Of a stretch of 64,000 nucleotides of DNA, positions 34,186-43,850 are shown one piece after another (the stretch's first letter is position 1; each line of letters opens with the position of its first letter). The notes beneath the pieces were generated by a model. The model was not told the DNA's origin, did not search any database, and saw only the letters and a program-made list of their open reading frames with translations. The translations under genes and the position numbers were made by a program. Origin of the DNA: Roseomonas sp. (GTDB lineage: Bacteria; Pseudomonadota; Alphaproteobacteria; Acetobacterales; Acetobacteraceae); NCBI GenBank assembly GCA_020249925.1, contig JADCER010000019.1, forward strand, positions 1 to 64,000, in the 5' to 3' direction.

Positions 34186-35028
34186 TCAGAAAGAGTAATT
34201 CAACGCAAGATAGGCGCCTTGCATTGATAAGTCTTGGACAAGGCTGCTACCCTTTTGGTCGAAGGAAAGGTAGCGGTAGCCGAGTTGCACACCCACCGAG
34301 CCGGTCTGATAGCCGATGCCGCCGAACATCAGACTGGTCAGGCTGGAGTCGCCGGTGCCAAGATCAAGATAATAGGGAAGGAAGAAGCCTCCTTCGCCCA
34401 GGCGAAGACGCCCCCGGATGCCGATGATGCCGTTCCAGATATCCTGGCTTCCGGATAGGCGACCATTACGCGCCAGCGCCACGCCATGGCCGCCAGGCCC
34501 GGTGATATCTGCTGAAAGCGCGTAGTCGGTTCGAAGTTCGGCGCCGAAATATCGGAAGCCGCCGACCATATCCATATGACCCCAATTGCCCGAAGCAGCG
34601 GTATAGCCGCCTGCCATGGTGATGATCAGGGCCTTGAGATTTGTATCGGCGTTGCTGTTGGTGCTGGTCGAAAGCGGGTTTGAAGGCAAGCCACGAACAT
34701 CCACCGACCGAAGGCGGCTGGAGTCAGCGCCAATGTCCATATGGACAAGATCGGTGATCAAAGAGAAGTTTTCGTAGCGTATTTCAGCCGCCATCAGCGC
34801 TGCAAAATTCAGCTTTGAGAAATAGTCGCCCGCATCCACCGATACATCGGCCGTGCCCGCAATGCCCTTCGGCAAGGCATAATTCAATGTTCCATTCATG
34901 GTGGGCAGCCAGAGATAGGCGCCAAGATTGAAACTCCACCCCGGCCGTAGAGGCGCATCCTCCGCCATCGTGGCGGGTGCGAAAAGACCAATGGCGATGA
35001 CCGCTGCTAGGGCGCTTTTGAACCGCAT
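34186..35028 (-). CDS. Outer-membrane barrel protein, 280 residues
   Basis: The signal peptide MRFKSALAAVIAIGLFAPAT is cleaved near MA|EDA. The mature part begins with SFNLGAYLWLPTMNG and has alternating strands ending ALNYSF, with a terminal Phe as in outer-membrane barrels. The family is a conserved hypothetical barrel. It converges with the cytochrome gene with only 20 nt between stops. No specific transport role can be named. Confidence 0.75.
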   Translation of the reverse strand: MRFKSALAAVIAIGLFAPATMAEDAPLRPGWSFNLGAYLWLPTMNGTLNYALPKGIAGTADVSVDAGDYFSKLNFAALMAAEIRYENFSLITDLVHMDIGADSSRLRSVDVRGLPSNPLSTSTNSNADTNLKALIITMAGGYTAASGNWGHMDMVGGFRYFGAELRTDYALSADITGPGGHGVALARNGRLSGSQDIWNGIIGIRGRLRLGEGGFFLPYYLDLGTGDSSLTSLMFGGIGYQTGSVGVQLGYRYLSFDQKGSSLVQDLSMQGAYLALNYSF

Positions 35029-35089
35029 GACAAATTCCCTTCATGGCCGGGACAATTGGCGGTGTGACGACGAAAACGCTATGCGACGG

Positions 35090-35554
35090 TTACTCCAATT
35101 GGATCAACAGGCCATCGGCGCCAACCTGCAGCGCGTAGCCAGTACGTTCTGGATGGAGATGAATGACGACACCAGCTGGATTTTGTAACCACAAGCCGCC
35201 CTGAAGCTCGCTGGCGCCCGCGACTGCGCCAGTACGCGCGCCGCCATAAAGGCCTGGAAAATCGGCGATGCGGGAGAGATGATAGACTTCCCCGGCGGCG
35301 CGAAGTTCGGAAATACCGATGCCGCCGACACCAAGGCCACGGATCCGAAAGCGGTAGCTGTGCCCGCCGAAAGTCAGCGTGCCGCTGCCCCAGGACACGC
35401 TACCGAACAAACTGACCTGAGTCTGCGACAGGGTCACGCGCCCGACAGGGCGTTCCGCTGCTTGGTCACCAGTCTGCGCGGCCACACGCCGAGTGAAGAG
35501 CGCGGCCAAAGCAAGCCCGCTTACGGCGCGTCGTGTTGTAATCGGTCCGTTCAT
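35090..35554 (-). CDS. Exported conserved protein, 154 residues
   Basis: A twin-arginine-like signal (ITTRRAVSGLALAALFTRRV) is cleaved near AA|QTG. The mature 125 residues are Gly-rich and beta-like, with GLGVGGIGISELRAAGEVYH and FPGLYG, typical of a small conserved exported family that I know only as hypothetical. It lies 61 nt upstream of the barrel gene on the same strand, so the two may be co-expressed. Confidence 0.65.
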   Translation of the reverse strand: MNGPITTRRAVSGLALAALFTRRVAAQTGDQAAERPVGRVTLSQTQVSLFGSVSWGSGTLTFGGHSYRFRIRGLGVGGIGISELRAAGEVYHLSRIADFPGLYGGARTGAVAGASELQGGLWLQNPAGVVIHLHPERTGYALQVGADGLLIQLE

Positions 35555-36577
35555 TGCAACTGGCTCCTTTTAGAGGACAACATCGCCTTGGCGGTGCTGC
35601 GGGTACGTGGATCGGTCCACCCAAGATATAGCTAGTGGTGTGCGGCAGCATTTTGTGGCCGGTCAAAGGCAGCCTGATTCCCACCCCTAGAAAATCCTTA
35701 GAATTGTCAATCTAGGCTACTGACGAAGGAACACATTGAGATATCGCAAGAACGACGCCGCACCACTTTTTCAGCATCAGGATCAATGACGCCGAATTGG
35801 TGATTTGCATAACGAGAGACTTCCCGCGTGCCGTCCCTTGGAGAAGCCAAGAAGAGCCAGAAATCCTCCGCCCCGCCCACCGGCCCGTGTTCCTGCCGAA
35901 AAGCTTGTCTGCGATATCTGTCGCGCCACGCGCACGAGCCATTCCATCGAGGGTAGGATCAGCATTGTCTCGAAAGGGCTGGTATTCGATTAAAATATTG
36001 AAATTATTGAAAACTAAGGGCCAGAGACGTTCTTCTTTCCGGTTCCCTTTCCTACGCCACCTCCCTTTCCCCAAACATGCTCTCAGCCCTGGGTGGGCTT
36101 GGAAATTCCCGAGTATTTGCGGGCTTCTCGCCAGAAACCTTGATGGTGCGAGGACGGAATGGTCTGGTTTTTTCTCTCCGAATCGGGGGATTGTCTCCAA
36201 AGCTTGAGGGTTGGTCGATTTTTCCAGCAAGGTTTAATGCGTTGATCTGAATGGGTTTTGTTATGCTGCGGCGCAGTATGGGTTGGCGAAATAGATGCCT
36301 GGGGGAATGGAACTGGGGGCGGAAAATTAAGGCTAAACTCCGTGGTTTAGAATTCCGTTCTCCAAAGACGGCCAATCCCCAGATATTTGGCAGGTTTCCT
36401 GGGGGTTTTGGGGCGGACCTATTGACCGGCAAAGCCGGGAAAAGCCCAAAAATGGCTCTTCAAGGGCCAATTCTCTCCGAACCTGTTGAGTTGGACGATT
36501 CAGTGCGGGGGTCTTAAGCTATTGGAATACCTCGAATTTTGTGTGCCAAAAATGTGGCGTGATTAGCAGTACACTTG
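35555..36577. other. About 1 kb without a supported gene
   Basis: Open frames exist on both strands (35797-36207 plus; 35712-36230 minus), but neither has a good ribosome site or recognisable sequence. Base composition is lower in GC than the flanks. It marks the edge of the restriction-modification block. Confidence 0.45.
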
Positions 36578-38188
36578 CTAGAGCGAATAAAAATGCTCCA
36601 AACCTTCCATCAACGCGTTAGTTAAGCTGAGGGTGTCAGAGAATCTAATCTGCTGCCATGAACGCAAATTGAAGCCAATGGCATTGTCTCCGGTGAGCTT
36701 TGATTGATCTGCAATCAGGATGAAGTTATCCTGGTTGCCTCCGCGTCCCTTGTTCAAACCCATCATATAGCCGACTTCGTGATAGACGTTTTTGTTGCCT
36801 TGGGTCAGGTCAGCGATCAACAAGCCGGAACCGTCGATGACATTCAGGATTTCATCATTGATGGTGTAGGAGTGCCCCTTGATCATTCGGTCGATGCGAA
36901 TCGGCTTGAGGGCAAGGCCTAACTGCTTAAGCTTATGCTTTTCGTTCAGCGTCTCGATGGCACTCTCGATCGCCTTGTAAACGGCATTCGTATGTTGGCC
37001 AAATTCCATTGATACAAAGACCTCGCGGCTGCGGGCCTTCAAGATGCTCTCAAACACTTCGACAAGGCTCGCGGCATCCACCGCCTGCGTCTGCCCCAGA
37101 TGGTAGTGGTAGCCCAGCCCGCGCGTTGTGCCTGACGGGGTGAGGCGGTCGATGCGATTACTTGTCACCCAGCGGGCAAAGGCAGGAAGCTGGGCACCGT
37201 TGTTCTTGAACGCAAAATGGACGGCGGCGGTCAGAACGCCATGGCAACCGGCCTCGCGCAACTGCTTGTGATTTTCCCCCTCATACATCAAATTAGTTCG
37301 CTTTAATGCCTCGCGGATCGGGCCAATATGGGAGTTGATCTCTTCGGCAGTCTTGGCCTTCTCTAGCGTGTCATCCCGCACCATCAAGAACTGGGACAGG
37401 CCGAGCGCCAGCGTGTGCTTGTTCTCGAAATGCTTGGCTAGGCCAGACAGGAACCGCACGTCGAACTCTGGCAACAGCTTACGGGCCATCAGATAGGGGG
37501 GACCAAGGCTTGGGTTGCTGACCAGATGGGCGTCCTTGAACAGCGACGCGTCCCCTTCTTCCAAGATGAGCCGCAAATTCTCTTCCGATGTCAGCGGTAT
37601 CTGCTTTGCGTTGATGTTGTGGAACACGACCTTTTCGAACTGGCGGGCCAGCGTCGGGTCTTCATGCAGGACGATGCAGAACGGCGTTTCCAATTTGTAG
37701 GTCGCTTCTCCCGCTTTCAGGTCTTTCGCGGCACTAAGGCGATGGTTCCCGTCGATGCGGAACAGCTTCACAGCATCATCCGCGTCCATCTCGGCATCGG
37801 GCAGTTCCAGATAGACAAGCGTCGGAGCATTCGTGCCACCGACCGTCTCCAATGCCTTAGGTAGCTTCGTGGACTGCACCATAATCTTGAGGCCGTTGAC
37901 GTTGGAAACGAAACCCTTGCCGGTGAACAGGTCGGCAAGCGGATTGACGGCACGGCCCTTTGCCTTTTCAAAATCGAACCTGAGCGATGCCGACAGCACC
38001 ACCTCGGGAAAGAACAGAAACTGGCGATCTGCAAGGAACCGCTCAATCTCGGCCTTGTGGGTGGCGATCAGGTTGCGCTGATAGGCAGTGTCAAAGCGCG
38101 AACAGCGGGCGAGGTCGCCAAGCGGGGCCACACCCCGGATCACCATGAAGCCGCCCAGCGAGGAATGCAGGATGCCTGACAGGATCAT
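36578..38188 (-). CDS. DGQHR/ParB-like domain fused to nucleoside deoxyribosyltransferase-like domain
   Basis: A 536-residue protein. Residues 15-390 resemble DGQHR/DndB-type proteins, with FRIDGNHRLSAAK at 143-155. Residues 393-536 form a separate Rossmann-like domain: VFVSMEFGQ, then LLIADLTQGNKNVYHEVGY at 456-474, the pattern of deoxyribosyltransferase/TIR-like nucleotide hydrolases (Asp460, Asn467, Glu471). That suggests cleavage of a nucleotide, perhaps NAD-like, as an effector. Its start overlaps the specificity-subunit stop by 4 nt, so it is translated as part of the restriction-modification operon. Both domain calls are mine from pattern and need confirmation. Confidence 0.72.
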   Translation of the reverse strand: MILSGILHSSLGGFMVIRGVAPLGDLARCSRFDTAYQRNLIATHKAEIERFLADRQFLFFPEVVLSASLRFDFEKAKGRAVNPLADLFTGKGFVSNVNGLKIMVQSTKLPKALETVGGTNAPTLVYLELPDAEMDADDAVKLFRIDGNHRLSAAKDLKAGEATYKLETPFCIVLHEDPTLARQFEKVVFHNINAKQIPLTSEENLRLILEEGDASLFKDAHLVSNPSLGPPYLMARKLLPEFDVRFLSGLAKHFENKHTLALGLSQFLMVRDDTLEKAKTAEEINSHIGPIREALKRTNLMYEGENHKQLREAGCHGVLTAAVHFAFKNNGAQLPAFARWVTSNRIDRLTPSGTTRGLGYHYHLGQTQAVDAASLVEVFESILKARSREVFVSMEFGQHTNAVYKAIESAIETLNEKHKLKQLGLALKPIRIDRMIKGHSYTINDEILNVIDGSGLLIADLTQGNKNVYHEVGYMMGLNKGRGGNQDNFILIADQSKLTGDNAIGFNLRSWQQIRFSDTLSLTNALMEGLEHFYSL

Positions 38189-39510
38189 GGCATAACTCCG
38201 TTAAACAATTGATTTTCGAAGCGCTGACGCGCAGCTTGCCAGATAGACTGGGCTTCATCGCGCAATCGGGATGCCTCGGCCTCACGCTCCATTGCCGCTG
38301 CGACGATCCGATCTTGCACTTCTGGATCAGCCAAGGGGATCAACAGATTGCCAACATCCTCGTTCGCGATTCGGGGGTGAGTGTTTCCTGTCATCATGTG
38401 CTTTGTCTGAGCAACGATCAGCCCAGTGCGCAACACGACGGCCAGATACTCGGGTCGAAGGCGCTGTTCATCCTTGGTGCGCATCACATGAAATTCAGTT
38501 GAGCAAACGCCGCCAAAAGTCGCAGCCCAAACCTTGTTGAGGTAGGGACGCAGTCGACCATAAAGAACGTCGCCTTCTTCAAATCGAAAGCACTGACCAG
38601 TAGCAGTCTCAATCGCATCGGTTAGTTGGCCGGTATTACTTGCCACGGATGCAAGACCAAGATAGCGGGTTTGACCCGGCTCTTTGAGAATTGAGCGCTC
38701 AAACGTAACAAGTTCACTGAGCTTTGCGTTCGGCACAGACACAATCTGGCTTATCGCGTGCATGCGCTCCGGATGAAAGTAGTCGGCCGATAAAGTCTGA
38801 CCGTTCAGCGCAGTAAGCCGCCGGATTGCGTATCCACCAGACCGAGGCGGGTTTGGCCTTGAGAGCGATAATGCCTCGACCAAAAGATCATCGATTGAGC
38901 TGATGAGCCCAACGCTCCTTCTACCTGCCTCTTCACTTGCGACTTTTGCATTGTGAAGATCATTCACAAGTTGCGCTTGGACGCTTTCAGGCGGCACTGG
39001 AACCAATAGATGTTCCAGAAAACTGGCAGGCACCCTTTGATGGCCCGATGATCCGGCAAAGGCTCCCTGCGCCGCAAAAAGCAGTCGCGGCATTGAGAGC
39101 ATAGCCCACAGAAATTCAGGCAGGGCTTTTGGCCCGGCCCGCAGAACGTGGAATTCTGTCGATCCGCTTCCAACCCCATTCGTCAAGCCACGAACCAGAG
39201 CAGATTTCCCGTTCTGCATGCAGGGCGTGATCTTTGCCCAAATCACGTCATTGTCTGCGAACGCGGTGTAGCCCTTTCGGACGTCAGCCACAGGCCGCAC
39301 TGTCGGATGGAAGGTATTGGTGTTCTCTTCGACGGCTTCCATAGGCAGGAATGATACTGGCGCATCGTCGTTCAAGGATTTCAGATCGACCTTGGGATTG
39401 ATCTCTGCCACGTCTGGGTGACCCAATGGCAGGATCGACCAGGGTGCTGCCGCCAAATCGGCGCGAAGCTGTTTCAACGCCACGACCTGTGGGCTTACCG
39501 AAAGTGTCAT
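38185..39510 (-). CDS. Restriction-modification specificity subunit (HsdS-like)
   Basis: A 441-residue S subunit with two target-recognition regions, each followed by a helical spacer. The first half has STEFHVLRAG and PEFLWAMLSMPRLLFAAQGA; the second has STEFHVMRTKDEQRLRPEYL and MMTGNTHPRIANEDVGNLLI. It chooses the DNA site for the methylase. The start at 39510 follows GGGGGAAG; a longer frame reaches into the methylase gene. It follows the methylase gene by 59 nt and overlaps the next gene by 4 nt. Confidence 0.85.
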   Translation of the reverse strand: MTLSVSPQVVALKQLRADLAAAPWSILPLGHPDVAEINPKVDLKSLNDDAPVSFLPMEAVEENTNTFHPTVRPVADVRKGYTAFADNDVIWAKITPCMQNGKSALVRGLTNGVGSGSTEFHVLRAGPKALPEFLWAMLSMPRLLFAAQGAFAGSSGHQRVPASFLEHLLVPVPPESVQAQLVNDLHNAKVASEEAGRRSVGLISSIDDLLVEALSLSRPNPPRSGGYAIRRLTALNGQTLSADYFHPERMHAISQIVSVPNAKLSELVTFERSILKEPGQTRYLGLASVASNTGQLTDAIETATGQCFRFEEGDVLYGRLRPYLNKVWAATFGGVCSTEFHVMRTKDEQRLRPEYLAVVLRTGLIVAQTKHMMTGNTHPRIANEDVGNLLIPLADPEVQDRIVAAAMEREAEASRLRDEAQSIWQAARQRFENQLFNGVMP

Positions 39511-39569
39511 GGAGGATGCTTCCCCCCGTTTCACCGCAAACCAGACAGCCTGCCTGGCGGGAACGGGGG

Positions 39570-41690
39570 TTAGACGAAAAAAGGCATCGGATCCTTCTGG
39601 AATGTCGCAAATTGGCCCAATAGCCCACTGCCCCGCGTTACATTCCGATTCCGTTCCGTCCAAGCGCCGGGCCTGCGCCCTTCGCCGGGTTTCCAGTCGT
39701 AGACCACACGCCAATCAAAAAGATCGCAGCGGTGCCGCTCGATCCGTTCGACCTCTGGCGTCTCGCTCAACACGTCGATTTGATAGGTATTTCGCCCAGC
39801 AGCGTCATAGCCGATGTTCTCGGCCATCGCCATGAAGATGGGTTCTTCGTCGCTAACTGAGCCTACGACAACGATCTCCTTGCCTTCGCGCTTGGTGATC
39901 GAGAAGGAGCGCTTTTCAAGAAAAACAATACTGGACTTCACGCCCGCACCGAAATGGGCAAAGGCGAACTGCGGTAGGGAAATGACAGCTAGAACTTTGA
40001 AACGTTCCAGCAGCCAGTCGCGGACGCCTTGTAAGCTGGCGTTTGTCAACAGGCCATCGGGTAGCACAACCGCCGCCTGACCGCCCGGTTTTAGAAGCTG
40101 CCAGATACGTTCGACATAAATAATCTCGGTTTTGACGCTGGCCCGCTGTTTGATCGACTTCTTGCCAGAACTAGGACTGCGAGCGTCATCTTCATCATCC
40201 TCAACCGCCGCGCCTTTGGCGATATAGCGCGACAGTTCATAGCTTTTGAGGTAAGTATGAAGTTCCTCCTTCACGACAGCCCCGAATGGCGGGTTCGTAG
40301 GGATTTTCGAGAAGCCTTTTTTTTCATCTCGCCGCCCGGTGGCTCGGTCGATTCCCATTATCCTGGCGAAAGTCTCATTCCTTTCTGCAATTACCTTCAG
40401 AGGTTCAAGTGCATCATTGCCAATAACGTTGGTGTGGCCGTCATCGTGGACAATCATGTTCATTTTGGCGACGCGGGCGATCTCTTCGTTAATCTCGATC
40501 CCGAATAGGCGCTTTTCCGCAAAGTCGTGCCAATAATTGAAATGCTGTGGGCTATCCTCAGGGTAGAAGTCGCCGGCCTGTTTGCGGATATGATCCAACG
40601 CATGCAGCAAGAAGCCGCCCGACCCACACGCCGGGTCCATGACTGTATCGTCGCTTTCGATGTTCAACATCTGGATCGAGAAGGCGATGATGTTGCGTGG
40701 CGTGAAATACTGGCCGAAGTCACCCTTGAAAAAGCCATCCATAAACTGCTCGAACGCTACCCCCTTTGTATCAAGATCAGTCGCGGTAAGGTTTACTCCT
40801 TCAAGGTGAAGAACAACATTTTTTAGCGTCACATCGTCGATTTTGATTCCCTCGTTGAAAACCTCAGGGTCCTTTTTTTGTTCGGCCTCGTAGAGCGCCC
40901 GGATACGCCCAGCAAGGCGTTCCGGTTTCTCGTTTGTCTTAATCTGGAACTCGTAGGGTTCACCCCTCCGGCGCGGCTTCTTCTCGTCGCGGGTTTTGAC
41001 GAAGATTAGCTTGCATAACTCGCCAAAAGCTGTGGGTGGCGAGAGGCGGCCTCCACCCCACAGCGTCTGATGGCACTTACGAATTGTCTTGATGAGGTCA
41101 TCGCGACCTACGGCGGCAATATCGGGTTTCGGGGGAGCAGCATAATAATACTTGAATTCTTCCGGCTTTCCAAACTTTACGGGCAAGTCAGCAATAATAT
41201 TTGCTTCACGTTCAAGAGCCCCGAACCGATCCGAACAGTCGTAAAATGCGCGCGTCTGCCCAGCTATTACCCCAATGTATTCGGCTCTGAATTTGTGAGC
41301 ATGGCCGTTTCCAAAAGCTTGCTCGACTGCCTGCTTTAGCTCCGTGTCAGTAATTCCATCGCGCTTACACTCGATCACAGCAAACGGTCGTGTGCGTTGC
41401 CGGTCGCGAAAAATCACGAGATCGGCGCGATCATGGGGGACTCTATCAGGAACCGTGACCTCAACTCCAATCAGTTCAGGATCGTATCCATAACGGTAAA
41501 TGAGCTCAGCATAAAACGCTGCGCGAACCTTTTCTTCGGGGTCGCCCCAGCGCTCTGCAATATTACTAGCTCCATAGATGATTTTTTCAGACTTACCAGA
41601 CGCAACTATCTGAAGGTAACCCTTCCTGAACGCCGCCTGTAGTATATCAGGGTTATTGTTGCTCATCGCTTCTCTCTCGATCTTGTTCAT
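39570..41690 (-). CDS. Nuclease-methylase fusion of a BcgI-like restriction-modification system
   Basis: A 706-residue protein. The N-terminal HsdR_N-like PD-(D/E)xK nuclease has Asp90 (RADLVIF) and Glu107/Lys109 (VIECKRD). A gamma-class N6-adenine methylase follows, with DPACGSGGF at 352-360 and NPPFG at 466-470. No helicase domain or separate HsdR gene is seen, so this is closer to BcgI-type A+B enzymes than to classical type I. A TAATG junction links it to the upstream small gene; an alternative start is at 41666. The cleavage pattern is inferred from architecture only. Confidence 0.85.
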   Translation of the reverse strand: MNKIEREAMSNNNPDILQAAFRKGYLQIVASGKSEKIIYGASNIAERWGDPEEKVRAAFYAELIYRYGYDPELIGVEVTVPDRVPHDRADLVIFRDRQRTRPFAVIECKRDGITDTELKQAVEQAFGNGHAHKFRAEYIGVIAGQTRAFYDCSDRFGALEREANIIADLPVKFGKPEEFKYYYAAPPKPDIAAVGRDDLIKTIRKCHQTLWGGGRLSPPTAFGELCKLIFVKTRDEKKPRRRGEPYEFQIKTNEKPERLAGRIRALYEAEQKKDPEVFNEGIKIDDVTLKNVVLHLEGVNLTATDLDTKGVAFEQFMDGFFKGDFGQYFTPRNIIAFSIQMLNIESDDTVMDPACGSGGFLLHALDHIRKQAGDFYPEDSPQHFNYWHDFAEKRLFGIEINEEIARVAKMNMIVHDDGHTNVIGNDALEPLKVIAERNETFARIMGIDRATGRRDEKKGFSKIPTNPPFGAVVKEELHTYLKSYELSRYIAKGAAVEDDEDDARSPSSGKKSIKQRASVKTEIIYVERIWQLLKPGGQAAVVLPDGLLTNASLQGVRDWLLERFKVLAVISLPQFAFAHFGAGVKSSIVFLEKRSFSITKREGKEIVVVGSVSDEEPIFMAMAENIGYDAAGRNTYQIDVLSETPEVERIERHRCDLFDWRVVYDWKPGEGRRPGAWTERNRNVTRGSGLLGQFATFQKDPMPFFV

Positions 41691-41887
41691 TATGTAATTT
41701 CACGGGAAGGACTGAGCCTTGTTATTTTGGCTTCAGTCAAGATTGGGAATGAGGGCTCGTACTCTTCAATCGAGATGACCACAATAACCTGCTCACCGCG
41801 CTTCTCTATCTGAAATGGTGCGAAGCGTGGGAAGTTGATCTGTCGCCCGAAGCTGTTCTTCTCCCGTCTTGCTGGCAGCGTTTCCAT
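41690..41887 (-). CDS. Phd/YefM-like antitoxin-type protein, 65 residues
   Basis: The sequence ARREKNSFGRQINFPRFAPF then QIEKRGEQVIVVISIEEYE matches the N-terminal DNA-binding part of Phd/YefM antitoxins (KNSFGELL...VTIEKHGRPVAVV.S.EEYE). No toxin gene lies next to it; the methylase gene follows directly. It may act as a repressor of the restriction-modification operon. The remaining C-terminal 20 residues are unlike the usual toxin-binding tail. Confidence 0.6.
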   Translation of the reverse strand: METLPARREKNSFGRQINFPRFAPFQIEKRGEQVIVVISIEEYEPSFPILTEAKITRLSPSREIT

Positions 41888-42126
41888 GGCCCCTCTCGAA
41901 ACTGCGTCTTTATAGTCACAATGGTTCGATCCTGTGTCAAAAATCTAGGCCCTCTGCCCGCTGGCGCTCGTTGGGGTGTGGCCGGCTTCCATCCGCATCT
42001 TGCGGTCTTGGGCGAGTTTGGCAGACGCTAGATGAAACTATAGGAAACTGTTCTATCTTCTCGGTCAAATGCTGTTAGATCGATTAGTTTGCTTCCAGTA
42101 GGGTCTCCTCAGAAGCTTCTTGTGGA

Positions 42127-42528
42127 TCAGAGTGATTTTTGTTCCCGCGCCCCCCACCCCGCCGGCATCCCCTCCAGCAGCACCGGTAGCGTCACCCCCT
42201 CCGGCTGCCGCCCGTCCAGGATCGCCTCGACCATTTTCGGCTCCAGTAGCGTGAGCCGCAGCAGGCTGCCGAGATACCCCCGCTCGATCTTCTCCGCCTT
42301 CGCCATTTCGCTGATCGAGGCGTACCGCCCCTCTTCCAGCATCCGCCGCCAGCGAAAGCCCCGCGCCAGCGCTTTTATCAGCGCCGGGTCGCCATGCACC
42401 GGGACAAATCCGGCTCCGCCGTCGCGCTGCCGGGCCACAGCCCCGTCCGGCCCGATGATCTGCTTCCGCCCACCGCGTCGGCGGATGGTCAGCGGCACTG
42501 AAACCGTCACGCTGGTCAGGCCCGTCAT
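42127..42528 (-). CDS. Recombinase-associated small protein, 133 residues
   Basis: A 133-residue protein with an HTH-like stretch (ISEMAKAEKIERGYLGSLLR) and LLEPKMVEAILDGRQPEGV. This gene type regularly follows serine recombinases in alphaproteobacterial elements and probably binds DNA. It overlaps the recombinase stop by 4 nt. Function in recombination is inferred. Confidence 0.75.
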   Translation of the reverse strand: MTGLTSVTVSVPLTIRRRGGRKQIIGPDGAVARQRDGGAGFVPVHGDPALIKALARGFRWRRMLEEGRYASISEMAKAEKIERGYLGSLLRLTLLEPKMVEAILDGRQPEGVTLPVLLEGMPAGWGAREQKSL

Positions 42529-43850
42529 GCTGCAATCTCCTTCGGTTGCGAAAGGTCCCGCGCGAGGCTCGCGAGGCCTTCAAGGTTCAGGCTGATTTGT
42601 GCCCCGGCATCACCCACCACCACGCGCTGAACCAGGAGCCGGATCAGCCGTTCCTGCTCGGCGGGGAACAGCTCAGACCAGACGGGGTCAAACCGGGCCA
42701 GGGCATCGCGCACCTTGTCTTCGCCAAGGTCCTGTTCCTGGGCCAGCGCCGCGCGCCAAGTGCCGACCACCACCTCTGGCTGGCGCAGCAGGGCGCGAAT
42801 CTGGTCCAGCACCAGTGCCTCAATCTCGCCTGCCGGTAAGCGGCGATGGGGCGCATCATCCGCGCCGCCCTTCAGCACCGATTGGCTTACATAGTAGCGA
42901 TACAAGCGCCCCTGTTTGCGTGTGTGCGTGGGCGATAGAGCGCGCCCATCGGCGCCAAAGATCAACCCGCGCAGCAGCGCTGGCGATCGGTTGCGCGCCA
43001 GCCCAGCGCGCGCATGCGGGTTGGTCGCCATGATCTCATGCACCCGGTTCCAGAGCGTTTGCGGAATGATGGCCGCGTGCTCGCCGGGGTAGGATTTTCC
43101 CTTGTGCACGGCCTCCCCAAGATACACGCGGTTGACGAGCAGCTTGTAGACCGCGCCCTTGTCAAAGGGGCGGCCATGTTTGGTGAGCAGCCCCTCGGCG
43201 CGCAAGATCGGCAGCACCTGTGTGACCGAGCCTATTTCCGCAAAGCCCTCGAACACGCGACGCACGGTGGCGGCAGTGGCTTCATCAATCAGCAGCTTGC
43301 GGTTTTCGACGCGATGGCCGAGCGGCACCGGGCCGCCCATCCACATGCCCCGCGCGCGGGATGCCGCGATCTTGTCCCGCACACGCTCACCAATCACCTC
43401 ACGCTCGAATTGCGCAAATGACAGCAGAATATTCAGCGTCAACCGACCCATGCTTGTCGTGGTATTGAAAGACTGCGTGACGGAAACAAAGGTCACATCA
43501 TTCTGATCAAAAATCTGCACCAGCTTCGCGAAATCCATCAGCGAGCGGGACAGGCGGTCGATCTTATAGACCACCACCACATCCACGAGCCCGGCTTCGA
43601 TATCGGCCAACAGCCGTTTCAGCGCCGGGCGTTCCAGCGTGCCGCCGGAAACACCGCCATCATCATAGCGGTCATGCACCAGCACCCAGCCTTCGGAACG
43701 TTGGCTGGCGATATAGGCCTCGCAGGATTCGCGCTGCGCATCGAGCGAATTGAATTCCTTCTCCAGGCCCTCATCGGTGGATTTGCGCGTATAGACTGCG
43801 CAGCGGCGCTTGCGCGTGAGCGCCGGTGATGCAGGATCGCGGCGGGTCAT
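42525..43850 (-). CDS. Large serine recombinase
   Basis: A 441-residue serine recombinase. The N-terminal resolvase domain has catalytic Ser24 in YTRKSTDEG, with DDGGVSGG and VYKIDRLSRS. The recombinase domain (GPVPLGHRVENRKL, LVNRVYLGEAVHKGKSYPGE) lies at 150-260. A short C-terminal region follows, and no clear zinc ribbon with four Cys is seen. It moves or inverts DNA at att sites. It heads a four- or five-gene module transcribed leftwards. Attachment sites were not identified. Confidence 0.9.
   Translation of the reverse strand: MTRRDPASPALTRKRRCAVYTRKSTDEGLEKEFNSLDAQRESCEAYIASQRSEGWVLVHDRYDDGGVSGGTLERPALKRLLADIEAGLVDVVVVYKIDRLSRSLMDFAKLVQIFDQNDVTFVSVTQSFNTTTSMGRLTLNILLSFAQFEREVIGERVRDKIAASRARGMWMGGPVPLGHRVENRKLLIDEATAATVRRVFEGFAEIGSVTQVLPILRAEGLLTKHGRPFDKGAVYKLLVNRVYLGEAVHKGKSYPGEHAAIIPQTLWNRVHEIMATNPHARAGLARNRSPALLRGLIFGADGRALSPTHTRKQGRLYRYYVSQSVLKGGADDAPHRRLPAGEIEALVLDQIRALLRQPEVVVGTWRAALAQEQDLGEDKVRDALARFDPVWSELFPAEQERLIRLLVQRVVVGDAGAQISLNLEGLASLARDLSQPKEIAA

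Noticed and set aside
35712-36230. Long open frames on both strands in the 35.7-36.2 kb region
   Set aside because: No ribosome sites, no recognisable protein sequence, and overlapping frames on both strands as expected for non-coding GC-rich DNA.
41910-41950. GGTTCGATCC resembling a tRNA T-loop
   Set aside because: The flanking bases do not form a good 5-bp stem and no other tRNA arms can be found; at most an old attachment-site scrap.
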